Part shown: positions 42,280-53,100 of the stretch, one piece after another
How the letters are laid out: every line of letters starts with the position of its first letter
Numbering within the stretch: position 1 is the first letter of the stretch
Assembly (NCBI GenBank): GCA_947462335.1
Contig: OX381719.1
Coordinates: 67,817,534 to 67,881,533, forward strand
Length of the DNA stretch: 64,000 nucleotides
Source of the DNA: Harmothoe impar
Lineage: Eukaryota > Annelida > Polychaeta > Phyllodocida > Polynoidae
Direction of reading: 5' to 3'
The notes under the pieces: generated by a model
The model's input: only the letters and a program-made list of their open reading frames with translations
Told to the model about the DNA's origin: nothing
The model's database searches: none
Translations under genes and position numbers: made by a program

Positions 42280-42897
42280 ATGGAAACACCAACTACTAAC
42301 ACATTTGAGCATCCCAAAACTACTACTACAGAGTTACCACTGGACATGCTTACTGCTCAGTTTACAAGTAGTGCCAAGGCTGGATTTCATAACGATCCAT
42401 ATGGGTGGTTGGATAGAGTGAGTGGTGCTTATAGTGCTGTTGTTAATCGTTCTACAGCTGCTATTACTGGTGCTGAAACTGCTAGACGTGCTGCACGTGC
42501 TGCTGAGGATATCGCTGCTGCTGCTGATCATGTGGCTGCTGCCACAGCCGCGGCTGCTCAAGCAACTGCTGCACTTGCTATAGCGGCTAGCGCATCTGCC
42601 GATGTTACCGGTGCTGAAGCTGGAGCTACCAACGATTGCGACACTGTTGCCGCAGCAGCTGTTGCTGTTACTGCTAACATTGCCTTGGAGGATTCAGACT
42701 ATGTTGCTGCTGCTGCCAGAGGTGTCCCTGCTGCACACGCTGCGGCTGAACGTGCTGCTGCACTCGCTGATGTTGCTGCTGATGCCACTAGGGTTGCTCA
42801 TGACGTTGCTGGTGTTGTTGCTAGTGCTGCTAGAGATGTTGCTGGTGCTTTCTGTTGCACCTCTGACTCAACAACACACTTCATCGACATGGACTAG
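42280..42897 (+). CDS. alanine-rich orphan protein
   Basis: 205 codons from ATG 42280 (A at -3, G at +4) to TAG 42895-42897. The N-terminal 35 residues are Thr/Pro-rich (METPTTNTFEHPKTTTTELP), and a short segment contains FHNDPYGWLDRVSGAYSAVV. Then about 130 residues are mostly Ala with Val, Asp, Arg and Thr at regular spacing (for example AAEDIAAAADHVAAATAAAA), which predicts long amphipathic helices. A Cys/Ser/Thr tail ends FIDMD. TTCTTCTACCACTTTCAG just before the ATG is a good splice acceptor, so an upstream 5' UTR exon is possible. I cannot name a family; LEA-like or antifreeze-like low-complexity helices are loose analogies only. Confidence 0.5.
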   Translation: METPTTNTFEHPKTTTTELPLDMLTAQFTSSAKAGFHNDPYGWLDRVSGAYSAVVNRSTAAITGAETARRAARAAEDIAAAADHVAAATAAAAQATAALAIAASASADVTGAEAGATNDCDTVAAAAVAVTANIALEDSDYVAAAARGVPAAHAAAERAAALADVAADATRVAHDVAGVVASAARDVAGAFCCTSDSTTHFIDMD

Positions 42898-43625
42898 CAG
42901 CGACTAGGACTATTACTACTCCTGTACAAAACCAGAGGAGGGAGGTCAGTGACTATTATTGACACCATCCAGCATTCATTGAATAGTTCAACAAGGGACA
43001 TATGACAATTTCAGAGACTTTTCCTGAGCTGTCAGTTTTCTATCTGCCTCAGGAGTGCCTGCTGGACTGGTGGTTGGATGGTCAGTCAGAGCGCTCAGGA
43101 GGGTCTGACTCCCTCCTGATACTCCTTTACGGAGTGTCTTGAGTCAGTATGACTCTGTGAGACTCGGTTGCTTGGTAAAATAAAAGAAAAAAAGTTTGAT
43201 GTGATATAGTCAGTTTTGGCGATGTTCTGGTGTGTCGACATATTGGACGGTATTTCTTTGGTCAGGGTGGAGTGCCCTGCACAGATTAACCTTGGTAAGG
43301 TTATGTTTCAAAAAAGAACACCTGCGCGATTACACTATGTATAGTCTGGAATATGGTTAAAAATATATGTTTATAGTTGTAAATATATTTGAAAAAAGAA
43401 AATAAAAAAATGTAAAAAGTAAAAAAAAGTTTTTATATCTCATTTGCGTAACATCAGGAGACCCACCTCCCCCCTTGAGATTACTACTAGCACCCTAATA
43501 TAGTGCCCCCCTCCCAGAGTGCACCCCTCCCCACCCTCCCCAGAGTGCCCCCCTGCCCCCCTATGCACCCCCTCCCCAGAGCGCCCCCCTATGCACCCAC
43601 CCCTATGCATGCATTCCCCCTCCCT
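42898..43625. other. 3' flank of the Ala-rich ORF, C-rich repeats
   Basis: AATAAAAG (about 43180) could polyadenylate the Ala-rich transcript. 43500-43620 is a degenerate CCCCCTATGCACCCC repeat. Confidence 0.4.
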
Positions 43626-43733
43626 CCCAGTGGGCACAAAATTCTGTTCAATGTTGAATCAACGTTGAATCAACATTGAATCAATGTTGACAACCATTTA
43701 TCAATGTTGATTCAATGTTCTGTGCCCACTGGG
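43626..43733. mobile_element. 108-bp palindromic MITE
   Basis: Perfect 13-bp ends CCCAGTGGGCACA / TGTGCCCACTGGG surround short TTGAATCAA/AATGTTGA inverted repeats. Too short to encode anything. No target duplication was seen. Confidence 0.85.
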
Positions 43734-43769
43734 CTACCCCCTATGCACCCCCTCCCCCCTGTCAAAGAT

Positions 43770-44100
43770 GGGAGTCTCTGATTGGTTGATCTATAGGTCA
43801 TGTGACCAAAGGGGTGTGGTCTATTATGAAATGAGGGGGTCAAGTGACCCAATGGAGGTCTCTGATTGGCTAGTACAGGTCACATGACCAAAAGGGTGTG
43901 TGGTCTATTATGCAAATGAGCAGGGGTGTGGTCTATTATGCAAATGAGGGGGTTACTTCTGGTCAAATGGAGGCCTCTGATTGGCTGGTACACCGGAAGT
44001 GACCCATTTGAATTTCCTGCCAGAATGGTGGCCTCTGATTGGCTGATTTTGAATGTCCCGCCAAAAGGGAGCTCTCTGATTGGCTGCATGTCCAGTAAGT
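43770..44100. repeat. degenerate repeats with CTCTGATTGG and GTGACC motifs
   Basis: CTCTGATTGGYTG occurs five times (about 43783, 43861, 43976, 44034, 44075), with GGTCATGTGACC, GTCACATGACC and TGTGGTCTATTATG between them. A related block is at 31190-31440. Confidence 0.7.
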
Positions 44101-44179
44101 AAAACCAAGTACTGTGTATAGTCCCGTTCCGATATATATATTACTACCAACTATCAAAATGGGTGGTCATATCCTTGTA

Positions 44180-44471
44180 GTTAAAGATGAATAAGAATAT
44201 ATAGGTATTGCTATTGACAAAAATGTAACCTTCATTTACAGTGTAAATGAGACATACCTTTATATAACAATGAGAGGTTACAATATAGTTAGGCTGGATA
44301 GGCAAGATCTAACTGAAAAGGATTTGGGGTTGAAGAGTTTTCTTGTATGTAGCTAGCGATATTATTTATACCACAAGAGCTTTTGAGGTCTATGATAGTA
44401 GCACAAAGGACCTGAAATTCATTGTGTGGCAGTTAGTAGGGAAAGGCAAAAGCCAATATTGATTATAAATG
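44180..44471 (+). pseudogene. LINE endonuclease relic, left of Gypsy copy 2
   Basis: Frames with shifts read MRGYNIVRLDRQDLTEKDLG and TRAFEVYDSSTKDLEFIVW, which resemble the region after the catalytic Glu in LINE endonucleases. It continues after the Gypsy element at 57474 (IYRPDKNVKNALDKMSYIF). The 4-bp AATG duplication marks the interruption. Confidence 0.6.
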
Positions 44472-44955
44472 TGTGGTGGTTCGTAGTTAACTCTAGGTTA
44501 AAGAACAACGATCACGGCAGTTTCCAGGTGCGAGAATATATCTATCTTTATTCACAAGAATAACAACTCTAGTTCCTTTACTAGGGAACGATCAGTGTAG
44601 AATGAATACACACAGGTAGATCAGGTTTCTCTATAAATAGAGGAAACGGTCAGTATACAACTCTTAGCATACAACTCTGTCCGCACGGTTGGACATGTGA
44701 AGTCTCTCGTCAGTCGGGCCTGCACTGACTGCCGTTCCAGGTAAACACATGGGTCTTATATAACACCGGCTCTTAGGTCACGTGGCCAGGTGGGTGGGTC
44801 GGCCGCCCACCTGAGAGCGGCACACGGTCACCTGAAGAGGACCTGCGCCCTCTCCCGGGAACTGTGTGCACTAGCTCCAGGTGGAGAAGCCGAGTAAACA
44901 GACGTTACCCGGAAATACCGTGTATGAGATTAATATGTAATATCATGCCCCTACA
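44472..44955 (-). repeat. Ty3/Gypsy copy 2, 3' LTR (484 bp)
   Basis: On the minus strand it begins TGTAGGGGCATG and ends CCACCACA. TATAAATAG-type and TATATAAG motifs occur inside on either strand. Confidence 0.95.
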
Positions 44956-44967
44956 CTACCCCCCCTA
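44956..44967 (-). other. polypurine tract
   Basis: Minus-strand AGGGGGGGTAG stands immediately before the 3' LTR start TGTAGGGG, the position of the plus-strand primer. Confidence 0.8.
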
Positions 44968-46430
44968 GACAAAACTAGGTGGTAACGAACATATATACTG
45001 TTTTCCTAGTACATAGAAAACCTTTTAGAACAACGACTTTATAGTTATTGTCTATACAGTAACTAGGGGCGTAACATATTAACACGACATACTACACAAG
45101 CGAGATCATCAAACTCAATATAAATATGGCATTACACTGTAATAGCAACCATAATAGATGATTTAGGTATGTTTTATGACAAGTGAATATAATATCATAC
45201 ATACAATCGAACGGCTTGACACATTTCGATATGACTTCCTTATGAAGTTTCCTTACTCGGTTATTAAAAAAATGCGCGTGGGGTGTGTATATATTTAAGT
45301 TGAACAGAAAAGTTATTAAAAACCAGTCCTGATAAGGACTCACAACCACCAGCGTCTTACATTGATTTGTGATTTAATGAAAACATTCACACAATGGATA
45401 ACAGTAACCACAGCCTTTGTGTTAAGCCGGGTATTCCGATTATATAACCGGAGTATTAATATCTCTCGCAACATACAACAGAGTCAACACACACGACAAT
45501 ACCTGGCGGTATATTTAGTATATACACATAGTCTTAACGACTTCATATAAACATTACGGGTAGCCACGTTTCCTAGCTTATCAGATCATACAATCTTCAT
45601 ATGTAGCATATTATGAAGCCTGATTCATTAGGTAAATATGAGAATACCTTATTGGAACACCTGAGGTGATATGTATCACATAATAATGATATATTTTATA
45701 TATTAAAAAACGTTTTAATGAGTAACCTGGCAGTGTACCCGGAAACCCTTACAATTAAATATAGCTTACTGGTGATCTAGTTGTGGTCAAGGTGCTCTCC
45801 GCTTCTAATAGACGAATGAGTGAGGTGCTCTCCTCTTCTTAATACTGTTTCTTGGATAAATATCACCCGAAGGTAAGTTCATATGTATACAGCTCGATAA
45901 GTATCCCGTCCTCGCTCCAGTAAAGTTCATGACATATACAACTATAATCCGGCTGGAAACCACGAGTACTGTCCGTTTAACACGTAATCCTAGCTCCAGG
46001 AATGTTCATGAAATATATAAGTAGATCTGGAACCACGAGCATTGTCTGTTTGACACGTAATCCTTTGGACGGGAACAGTTTATAACTCAGCATAATAGTA
46101 TCAGGAACACATCATGGTAACGTATCCCAAAAGTTAGTTTCAAGGACGTTAGTTTGGTAGCTTCCCGGTGGAGTCCTGATTCCCCATCGGTAGGCTATAG
46201 TTGAGAGTTGAGTAGTTAGGTAAGTCCAGAGCTTCCACGGAAGGTTCCCCCCGCGTTGATCCATATGCCTCTAAAAAGATGCCCCTCCCCTCAAAAGGGA
46301 TACCCCGTCATAAACAATTTATGACGTCAGATTAAATGAAACAACAATTAATCTATCCGGAAACTATTATAGTTCCCTCCCCTATTCCTAAAAGAATTAG
46401 AAATAGACTCAGAACCTTTTATTAGTCTTT
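44968..46430 (-). other. 3' non-coding region of Ty3/Gypsy copy 2
   Basis: AT-rich, between the ORF3 stop and the polypurine tract. There is no long frame. The short tandem phrase GGAACCACGAG...CTGTTTGACACGTAATCC occurs twice (about 45956 and 46028). Confidence 0.6.
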
Positions 46431-49400
46431 TTAACCTAAAGGTTCATCTCTTGCCCTCATTAAAGCAAGCGCGTGCTCAGTTGTGCCATCCCAGGTATCG
46501 ATAGTCACGCCGAACACCCCGTAAAATTTTACGTTCATGTCCTGTAACCGTTTGGTTAACTTCTCGTTCTCTTGCTGAACGAATCCTGCGGCAGCCTCAG
46601 CAGTCTTTTGGCCTGAAGCAGCTTCCCTTGACTTTTTAGCCAAGTAGTCAGCATTGCCGACAGCGACCAATGCTTTCTCCTCCCGGTGGGCAATCTTTAG
46701 GCCATGCGTGAACAGGCCTAACATTTTGGTGTTATACTCCACCGCCAGCTCGCGTTGGGACTCCTGGAATTCTGTTACAATTCTCTGTCCCACTTCGCAG
46801 CTCGCCTTCTCTTCCCGAGAGAAGTAGTTGACTATCGGGACGTATTTTAATTTTACGCCACCGGTAGTTTCCGTGCGGGAGGTGCCCGCGACTGGCTGGA
46901 TGACAACCGGCTCCTGCGCTGCAGGAATCACGGGTTTAACATCCGCTTGCGGCGCTTTCGCAACCGCTGCAGCCTTCGGGACAGTTATGCCCCGAGGCGT
47001 TACCACTGAGATTAAAGATTTTGGTTCAGCTTTCACGGTCAAGCCCTGCATGTCCCGAGTTGGGGTAGTGGGTGACCGGACGTCCCTGGGGGTTAGCTTT
47101 GCAGTTGTCCCCAGATGGTACGTCAAAGGCAGGGAAGCCTTTGTTCTGGTAGCCGGTTCTTTAGGCCGGGCACCTCCACAGTCAGGTTGACTGTTGGCAC
47201 TGTCTGAACTGCTCAGACGTCTAGAACGGTAATCCATGTTAGTCGCCGCCGCTTGACCGCCGGAATCACGTTTCCGATCTTTCCGGTCTGTAAACAGCGG
47301 GTCTGGATACTCGCGATAATAGTCGCGACCTTCCGGGGCATGATAAATCCCATAGTAGGAATTATCGAGATCCTCCAAATTGGATCCGGCATGTCTCCGT
47401 TTTGGTCCAGGTGAGACCGCAGGAGATCGAGAGCGGTCGCGGGCGGACCGGCTCTTCCCCCGGGAACTACCCCGGGTTTCCGGCTGACGGAAACTACCGC
47501 CACCTCTGCGGGAAGTACGGGTAGTGCATAACACCGTATATTCCTCGTCATTCATGGCGAACTTATGTCGTCCGTCCACTCTGGCAATCCTGGCTTTGAA
47601 CTTCCCATCTGCGACCTCGCAGTAGAAGGGAGTTGCCGGCCGGATCTTAGCCTTCTGTTCCTCCGTGAGTGACTTGTACTGGTCACATACGGCATCATGT
47701 AGCGCATTCACACGATTGCGAGCTACACTGATTCCCATGTTATGGCAATCCTTCATGTGGCGCATGAGCTCACCTCTCCGGGGTTCTAAACACCCGTTAC
47801 ACAGCTGGGATTCCCTACCTACTGTGATATCACAGTGGTACACCACACAGTGGTGCATGTGATTTTCACAGAGGTGACGCAGAAACCGTTGCTTTGTTAC
47901 AAACACGGTTCTGTCTGTGCCAATCGTGTTTACACATGTAGCGAATGGGCACCAGTTTCTTTCCCGTTGGCTATACCAGCGGTTAATCGCAAAAAGAAGT
48001 TTTTCTTTCTGCTCCTTACTATAGTAAGTATCCGGCAGGATCCTGAGTTGATCTAGCCACTGCTGATAAAAAGCAGACGGAGGACGGTCCCGGGGGGTAT
48101 TCCGGATCCAATCCTCATCGTCACTCTGACCTTTACAGTTGATCGCAAGTGGACATCCGAAATTGGTAGGACCAATCGGACACTGTTCCCATGAATTGGG
48201 AATAAACACGCGGAACTTATTGTTCGCGTTCTGCCAGATCCGCCTCATCACGTCATTAGGCGGGATGGGGTCCTCTGGGGCATTTCCTGGTTCCTCAGCG
48301 TTAGCCGGAACCTCTCCCTCTTCCGGATCCGAATGAGCCGGACTACGGAGAGGGCTGAGACGTGCTGGATTAAATACCAGCGCAGCCGCCACGGCGGCCG
48401 CTGCTCCCGCGGCGGCGGTCATATCTGCCACAAGGGCCGGGGTGGTGGTGGTGGTGTTGGTGTTGGAGGGCTCCGGAGTATTGGCTTCGTTTATGTCCAT
48501 AGCCTCATCCGTTACCTCCTCAGCCCGGGGAATAACGGGCTGTCCTCCGGAAGGTTGTTCCGGTAATCCCTCTGCTAATACAGAGTCCGGCAAGTTAGCT
48601 AATCTTGCCTTCTTGTTCCGGCGAGCCTGACGTCCTCTCTCCTGGACAAACTCGTCCGACTGGTTGCTGTCGGCCGAGCTTGACCGGTTTGAGGCCCCCC
48701 TCTCACCTTTACTGCCGCGCCCCCTAGGTGTGGCTTTCAGCGCTTTTATTCGCGCCTTCTCCTCCGCACTGGAAGATCTGGTTCGTACTGTACGAACCGC
48801 CTCATCAACCAAACAAGATATGGCAATATCTCGTTTGACGTTGTTAGAATCCATGTAGTCTTCAATAGTGGCTACATCCAGGACATACGAAACTACCCCC
48901 TGCGTATTAGCGGCAGCAATCTCGTACTCCTTCTGGGTTTTCGGCTCTCGGAGTTTCCCGATTCGCGCCCGGTATCTGTTGACCCCAGTCAACAACATCC
49001 CGGCAACTCCACAATTCGGGTCCAGAGACAGAATTGGGAGTGCGGGCATTAACCGCTTTATGTCTGCGATATGCAAATCGAAGACAGCTCGTCGTAAGCA
49101 GTAGCATACGCGTAGTCCTTTCTGGAGTGCCTCCCAGTACACAAACCAGTCCGGGGGCATCTCCTCCTGCTCCTCCACTAACAGGAAGAGCAATATCGCC
49201 TGGCTCGTGAGCGGGTCTATCTGGCGGGGAGCTCCCTCCGCCGTGAGTCTTAGCACGTCCTCGTGCAGTTCTACTTCACGTCCATCGTAATTGGACATGA
49301 AGCCTCCTAGTGTTGGTACGGCCGGGCGGGGTTTTTCAACGTCCGCCGGCGGTTCTCCATGGTACAATAGACCCGGATCCTGATACTCAGCTTCACCGGT

Positions 49401-49646
49401 ATCAGCGCGACCGTCAGCAGGGCTGATGGCCTCAATGTCTAGACCTTCCAAGTAATTGGCGGCGACATTAGCAGGGCGAAGCGGTGACTGAGAGTCAGCG
49501 TCGACGTCCATTATCTCCCCTTGTCCCAGGAAATCCAGAGATTCCTGGTCCACGAGGTCAGGTTGATTAACAACCTCATTTCCTCCGCTAGCGGAGTCGC
49601 CCTCTTGAAGAGGGTCCACCTGTTGGTGGTCTGTCTCGGAGGACAT
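46431..49646 (-). CDS. ORF3: zinc-finger accessory protein of the Ty3/Gypsy element
   Basis: 1071 codons from ATG 49646, the first ATG after the internal TATA. It has an acidic N-terminus (1-100), a possible globular segment (140-285), a basic Arg/Ser stretch with NLS-like RRNKKARLA (about 342), an Ala run (411-422), a Cys/His region, then a Pro/Arg/Ser linker and a charged helical C-terminus (about 940-1040). The Cys/His region has Cx4C...Hx4H around 566-596 and C616x2C619 with H630/H635. There is no signal peptide, membrane span or furin-type site, so it is not env. Nuclear or RNA/DNA-binding work is inferred from the fingers. The N-terminal part is conserved in copy 1. No family is recognised. 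Confidence 0.8.
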   Translation of the reverse strand: MSSETDHQQVDPLQEGDSASGGNEVVNQPDLVDQESLDFLGQGEIMDVDADSQSPLRPANVAANYLEGLDIEAISPADGRADTGEAEYQDPGLLYHGEPPADVEKPRPAVPTLGGFMSNYDGREVELHEDVLRLTAEGAPRQIDPLTSQAILLFLLVEEQEEMPPDWFVYWEALQKGLRVCYCLRRAVFDLHIADIKRLMPALPILSLDPNCGVAGMLLTGVNRYRARIGKLREPKTQKEYEIAAANTQGVVSYVLDVATIEDYMDSNNVKRDIAISCLVDEAVRTVRTRSSSAEEKARIKALKATPRGRGSKGERGASNRSSSADSNQSDEFVQERGRQARRNKKARLANLPDSVLAEGLPEQPSGGQPVIPRAEEVTDEAMDINEANTPEPSNTNTTTTTPALVADMTAAAGAAAAVAAALVFNPARLSPLRSPAHSDPEEGEVPANAEEPGNAPEDPIPPNDVMRRIWQNANNKFRVFIPNSWEQCPIGPTNFGCPLAINCKGQSDDEDWIRNTPRDRPPSAFYQQWLDQLRILPDTYYSKEQKEKLLFAINRWYSQRERNWCPFATCVNTIGTDRTVFVTKQRFLRHLCENHMHHCVVYHCDITVGRESQLCNGCLEPRRGELMRHMKDCHNMGISVARNRVNALHDAVCDQYKSLTEEQKAKIRPATPFYCEVADGKFKARIARVDGRHKFAMNDEEYTVLCTTRTSRRGGGSFRQPETRGSSRGKSRSARDRSRSPAVSPGPKRRHAGSNLEDLDNSYYGIYHAPEGRDYYREYPDPLFTDRKDRKRDSGGQAAATNMDYRSRRLSSSDSANSQPDCGGARPKEPATRTKASLPLTYHLGTTAKLTPRDVRSPTTPTRDMQGLTVKAEPKSLISVVTPRGITVPKAAAVAKAPQADVKPVIPAAQEPVVIQPVAGTSRTETTGGVKLKYVPIVNYFSREEKASCEVGQRIVTEFQESQRELAVEYNTKMLGLFTHGLKIAHREEKALVAVGNADYLAKKSREAASGQKTAEAAAGFVQQENEKLTKRLQDMNVKFYGVFGVTIDTWDGTTEHALALMRARDEPLG

Positions 49647-49686
49647 GTTTTTTTGTGTCACACTCAAGAAAAGTGTTTGTTGATGG

Positions 49687-49825
49687 ATTTATAGGGGATC
49701 CACCTCCCCACAGCGACAATGGTCGTGTCCGAGCTCTCACGTCTGCTCTGGACCGCCTCTCAACCCCAACTGGTGATTCCCGCCGCTCCGCGGGCCTTAT
49801 ATAAGGCGCGCCACCGCGCATGCGC
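49687..49825 (-). promoter_or_regulatory. internal promoter of ORF3 (copy 2)
   Basis: On the minus strand in order: NRF1-like palindrome GCGCATGCGC (49825-49816), TATA palindrome CCTTATATAAGG (49806-49795), a second TATAAAT (49693-49687), then the ORF3 ATG at 49646. No ATG intervenes between the first TATA and ORF3. The same motifs are conserved in copy 1. Confidence 0.6.
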
Positions 49826-50122
49826 AACCCCGCGCGTCCCGTGACCCAGTTCCTTGGAACCAGGTCACCGCGCGTTCAATTGTAAACAGGTACCCTTATT
49901 CCACGTGTTAATCCTTACGCTCTGTCAACTCGTCGAGAGTATCAATGAAATATATATGAAAGGCATAATAAAGCACATTCACCGGATTATCCGTCCATCA
50001 CCCATGGGATCCTAGACAGGGGGACTATCACGATCATTCCGACCGTACTTACTTCCACACATAACTGATTACAACATTTAAATATTTAACAAGATTACAG
50101 GACACACTCGTTGTGTACCGGC
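49826..50122 (-). other. pol-ORF3 spacer
   Basis: About 300 bp without a coding frame, conserved in copy 1 (15300-15594). It contains CCACGTG (E-box) and GC-rich CGCGCG blocks upstream of the internal promoter. Confidence 0.5.
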
Positions 50123-53100
50123 TTAGGTTATACCGTCCCTGGCTAGTAACCGGGGACTGCGTCTTATGTTTTTAGGCATAACATTAGACCTGGTTCTAGG
50201 ACACGCTTTTTCCAGAGTGGATTTAGCCTTAACCACACTCTTCCGGGTCCTTTTCCCTTCAGCCAGCGAGACTTTATTAGCCGCCTTCTTCCCGGATCTT
50301 TTTGGGATGACGGACTTCTGCACCATTAGTTTCCGGGAAACCTCCTTCCGCGGCCTCCCGCGTTTCCGGGGAGGTTCCTTCACTAATTTCCGCTGTTCAC
50401 TTTCCTCTATCAAAGTATCAACTTCCAACTCATACGAGTCCAGGGACAAATCTCTCCCCTTCCACTCTCTTAGTCGAGCTACATTAGATTTATACATCTT
50501 TCCTTGTAATGAACGTATCACTACAGTACTGTCACTCACTATGCGGGTAACCACAAAGGGGCCGTCCCAATTACTAGCAAGTTTCAGAGTCGATAACGGC
50601 TCATGTAATCTTACTACCTGATCACCAACTTTGAATCGTCGCGGCTTAAGGCCTAGATCATAGCCGGTCTTCTGCCAGGTAGCATTCTTCTGCAGTTCAG
50701 TTCTCACCAATTCATAAGCATATTTGAATTGATCTCTTAATGACTCCACAAACATCACATGGCAGGGGGTTTCCGGGTTCATTCCAACCACCCCGAATAC
50801 CAGATCCGCGGGCATTATCAAATCTTCCCCGAAAACTAATAGATTCGGGGAACAGGAAGTACTAGAATGGACAGTGCTATTATATGCATGGCATACATAA
50901 TCACACTGCTCATCCCAGTCATCCATTCTATCATTCACCAGGGATTTCAACACCTGAATCAATGTACGATTGAATCTCTCAACCATTCCATCACTTTGTG
51001 GTCGATAGGGATTTGTTCTCGTCTTACAAATCGCCCGTCGGTGACACATTTCCTGCCAAAGATCAGATTCAAATTCCCGACCTTGGTCACTATGCATCAT
51101 TAGGGGAACCCCAAGATGCAATACCCAACCTTTAACAAAAGCTTTTGCACAGGTTGCTGCTTTGTGATCCGCTAATGGAAACACTCTCGTATACTTAGTA
51201 TAATAGTCAGTGACGACCATCATACAAGTATTACCCTCAGGGGTAGTTTTAAACCCACTGATAATATCTATGGCGACTCGCGCAAATCTTACACCAAACA
51301 ACTCCTGGGACAAAGGCATTTTACCCATCCCAGGCCCAGGTTTGTTTTTACAACAATCCGGGCAAGTAGCAATCCATCTTAATAGATCACTACTCATCCC
51401 TGGCCAGTAATATCTCCTTTTCAGACGTTCCAGGGAACGCTTTTTTCCGAAATGTCCACTGGTCAGGTGTCCATGGCAATAATACATAACATCCCTCCTC
51501 ATACCGGAAGGTATTACCACTTGCCGGACTCTCCTACCGGATGAATTAATCTTCCACCGGTAGATGATTCCGCTCTGGACCTCTAGCTCTGCCCATTGAG
51601 CTATTAGTCGTCTCATTTCCCGATTCTCCAGGGAAATCTCAGGCCGCGGGGGCCGTATCTTCCTAGGTAACAATACCAACAACCGGCTAAGGTTAGGATC
51701 CTTTTCCTGGAATTTCCGGATGGTTCCCATGGACCACTCCAGAACCCCAGTTCCCTTGATCTCAAAGGGAATCCTTGCTCCGGCTATGACAGCTTCATGC
51801 TGACCACAGTCATCACAGTTGGTGTTTTCGCACTTCCTGATAGGACGTCGGGAAAGTGCATCAGCATTTACATGCTTTACCCCAGCTCTATGCTGGATCT
51901 GACTTTGCTCTAAACCGAACTCGGAAAGGTGTGCTAGCCAACGTCCAATCATTCCTTCCGCATCTTTGAAATTCAATAACCATCTCAAAGAGGAATGATC
52001 TGTTCTTAGCGTAAAATCGGACCCCCAAAGGAAATGTTTGAACTTTTTAGTATAAACTATCACAGCCAACAATTCCCTTTTAGTGGTACAGTAATTACGC
52101 TGGGTCTTACTCATAGTATTACTAGCAAAGGCAATGGGAACCTCCACTCCGCCTTGGACTTGACTGAGGGCGGCCCCAATACTCTCATTGCTAGCATCTG
52201 TATCCAATACAAAATGACCATCCGGGGTAGGATACTTTAACACCGGGGTCTCTACAAACAACTTTTTTATTGCTAAGAAAGCTGTGTCCTGTTCCCTCCC
52301 CCATGGGAACTCCTCCTTCCTACTTCCGGGTGTCCAGTGTGACAAACACTGGATCGGATAGGCTACCCGGGAATACCCCGGCAGGAAATCCCTATAGTAT
52401 GAGCAGAATCCTAGAAAGGATCGCACATCTTTAGGACCCCTGGGGACTTCCCATTCAGTCACACTCCTGATCTTTTCCGGATCCGCCTTAACCCCCTCGG
52501 TGGAAATAATCCGCCCTAGGTAGTTAATATCCTTCTTAAACAGATTGCATTTCTTTGGTTTCAATTTGAGACCGTTAGACATGATTCGGTTTAAGACTTC
52601 CTCTAAATTACTTAAACAATCCGCAAAGGTCTTTCCAAACACAATTACGTCATCCAAGTAAACTAGACATTTCCGCCATAATAAATCACTTAACAGAGTC
52701 TCCATCATGGCTTCAAAGGTGGCCGGCGCGTTACATAACCCGAACGGCATTACCTTATATTCAAACAACCCGATATGGCTGGAAAACGCGGTTTTCTCCA
52801 TATCTTCAGGCTTCATGCCTACTTGCCAATACCCGGACTGTAAATCCAGGGTACAAAACCATTCATTCCCTCCCAGGGAATCAATCGTCTCATCTATCCT
52901 AGGAAGAGGATAGGAGTTCTTCTTAGTCAACCCATTCAGTTTCCGGTAATCAATACAGAACCGTATGCTACCGTCCTTCTTGGTTACCATACACACAGGG
53001 GAGGACCAAGGGCTCATGCTGGGAACAATAACATTATCCTTCAGCATTTTCGCTATCTCTTCCTCAGCTACAATCTTCTTCTTGAGGGGTAATCTCCTAT

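Noticed and set aside
42334..42907. Ser-rich antisense ORF and Leu-rich +1 frame over the Ala-rich gene
   Set aside because: GCT/GCTG-rich DNA gives Ser or Leu repeats in other frames; they lack the good start context.
46828..49104. Plus-strand ORFs inside ORF3
   Set aside because: Antisense shadows of a GC-rich coding frame; no motifs.
49588..49827. 79-codon minus ORF starting at the NRF1-like palindrome, and its 137-codon equivalent in copy 1
   Set aside because: It starts in the internal promoter upstream of the TATA and is in frame with ORF3 only in copy 1, owing to a T-run length difference, so I treat it as leader sequence.
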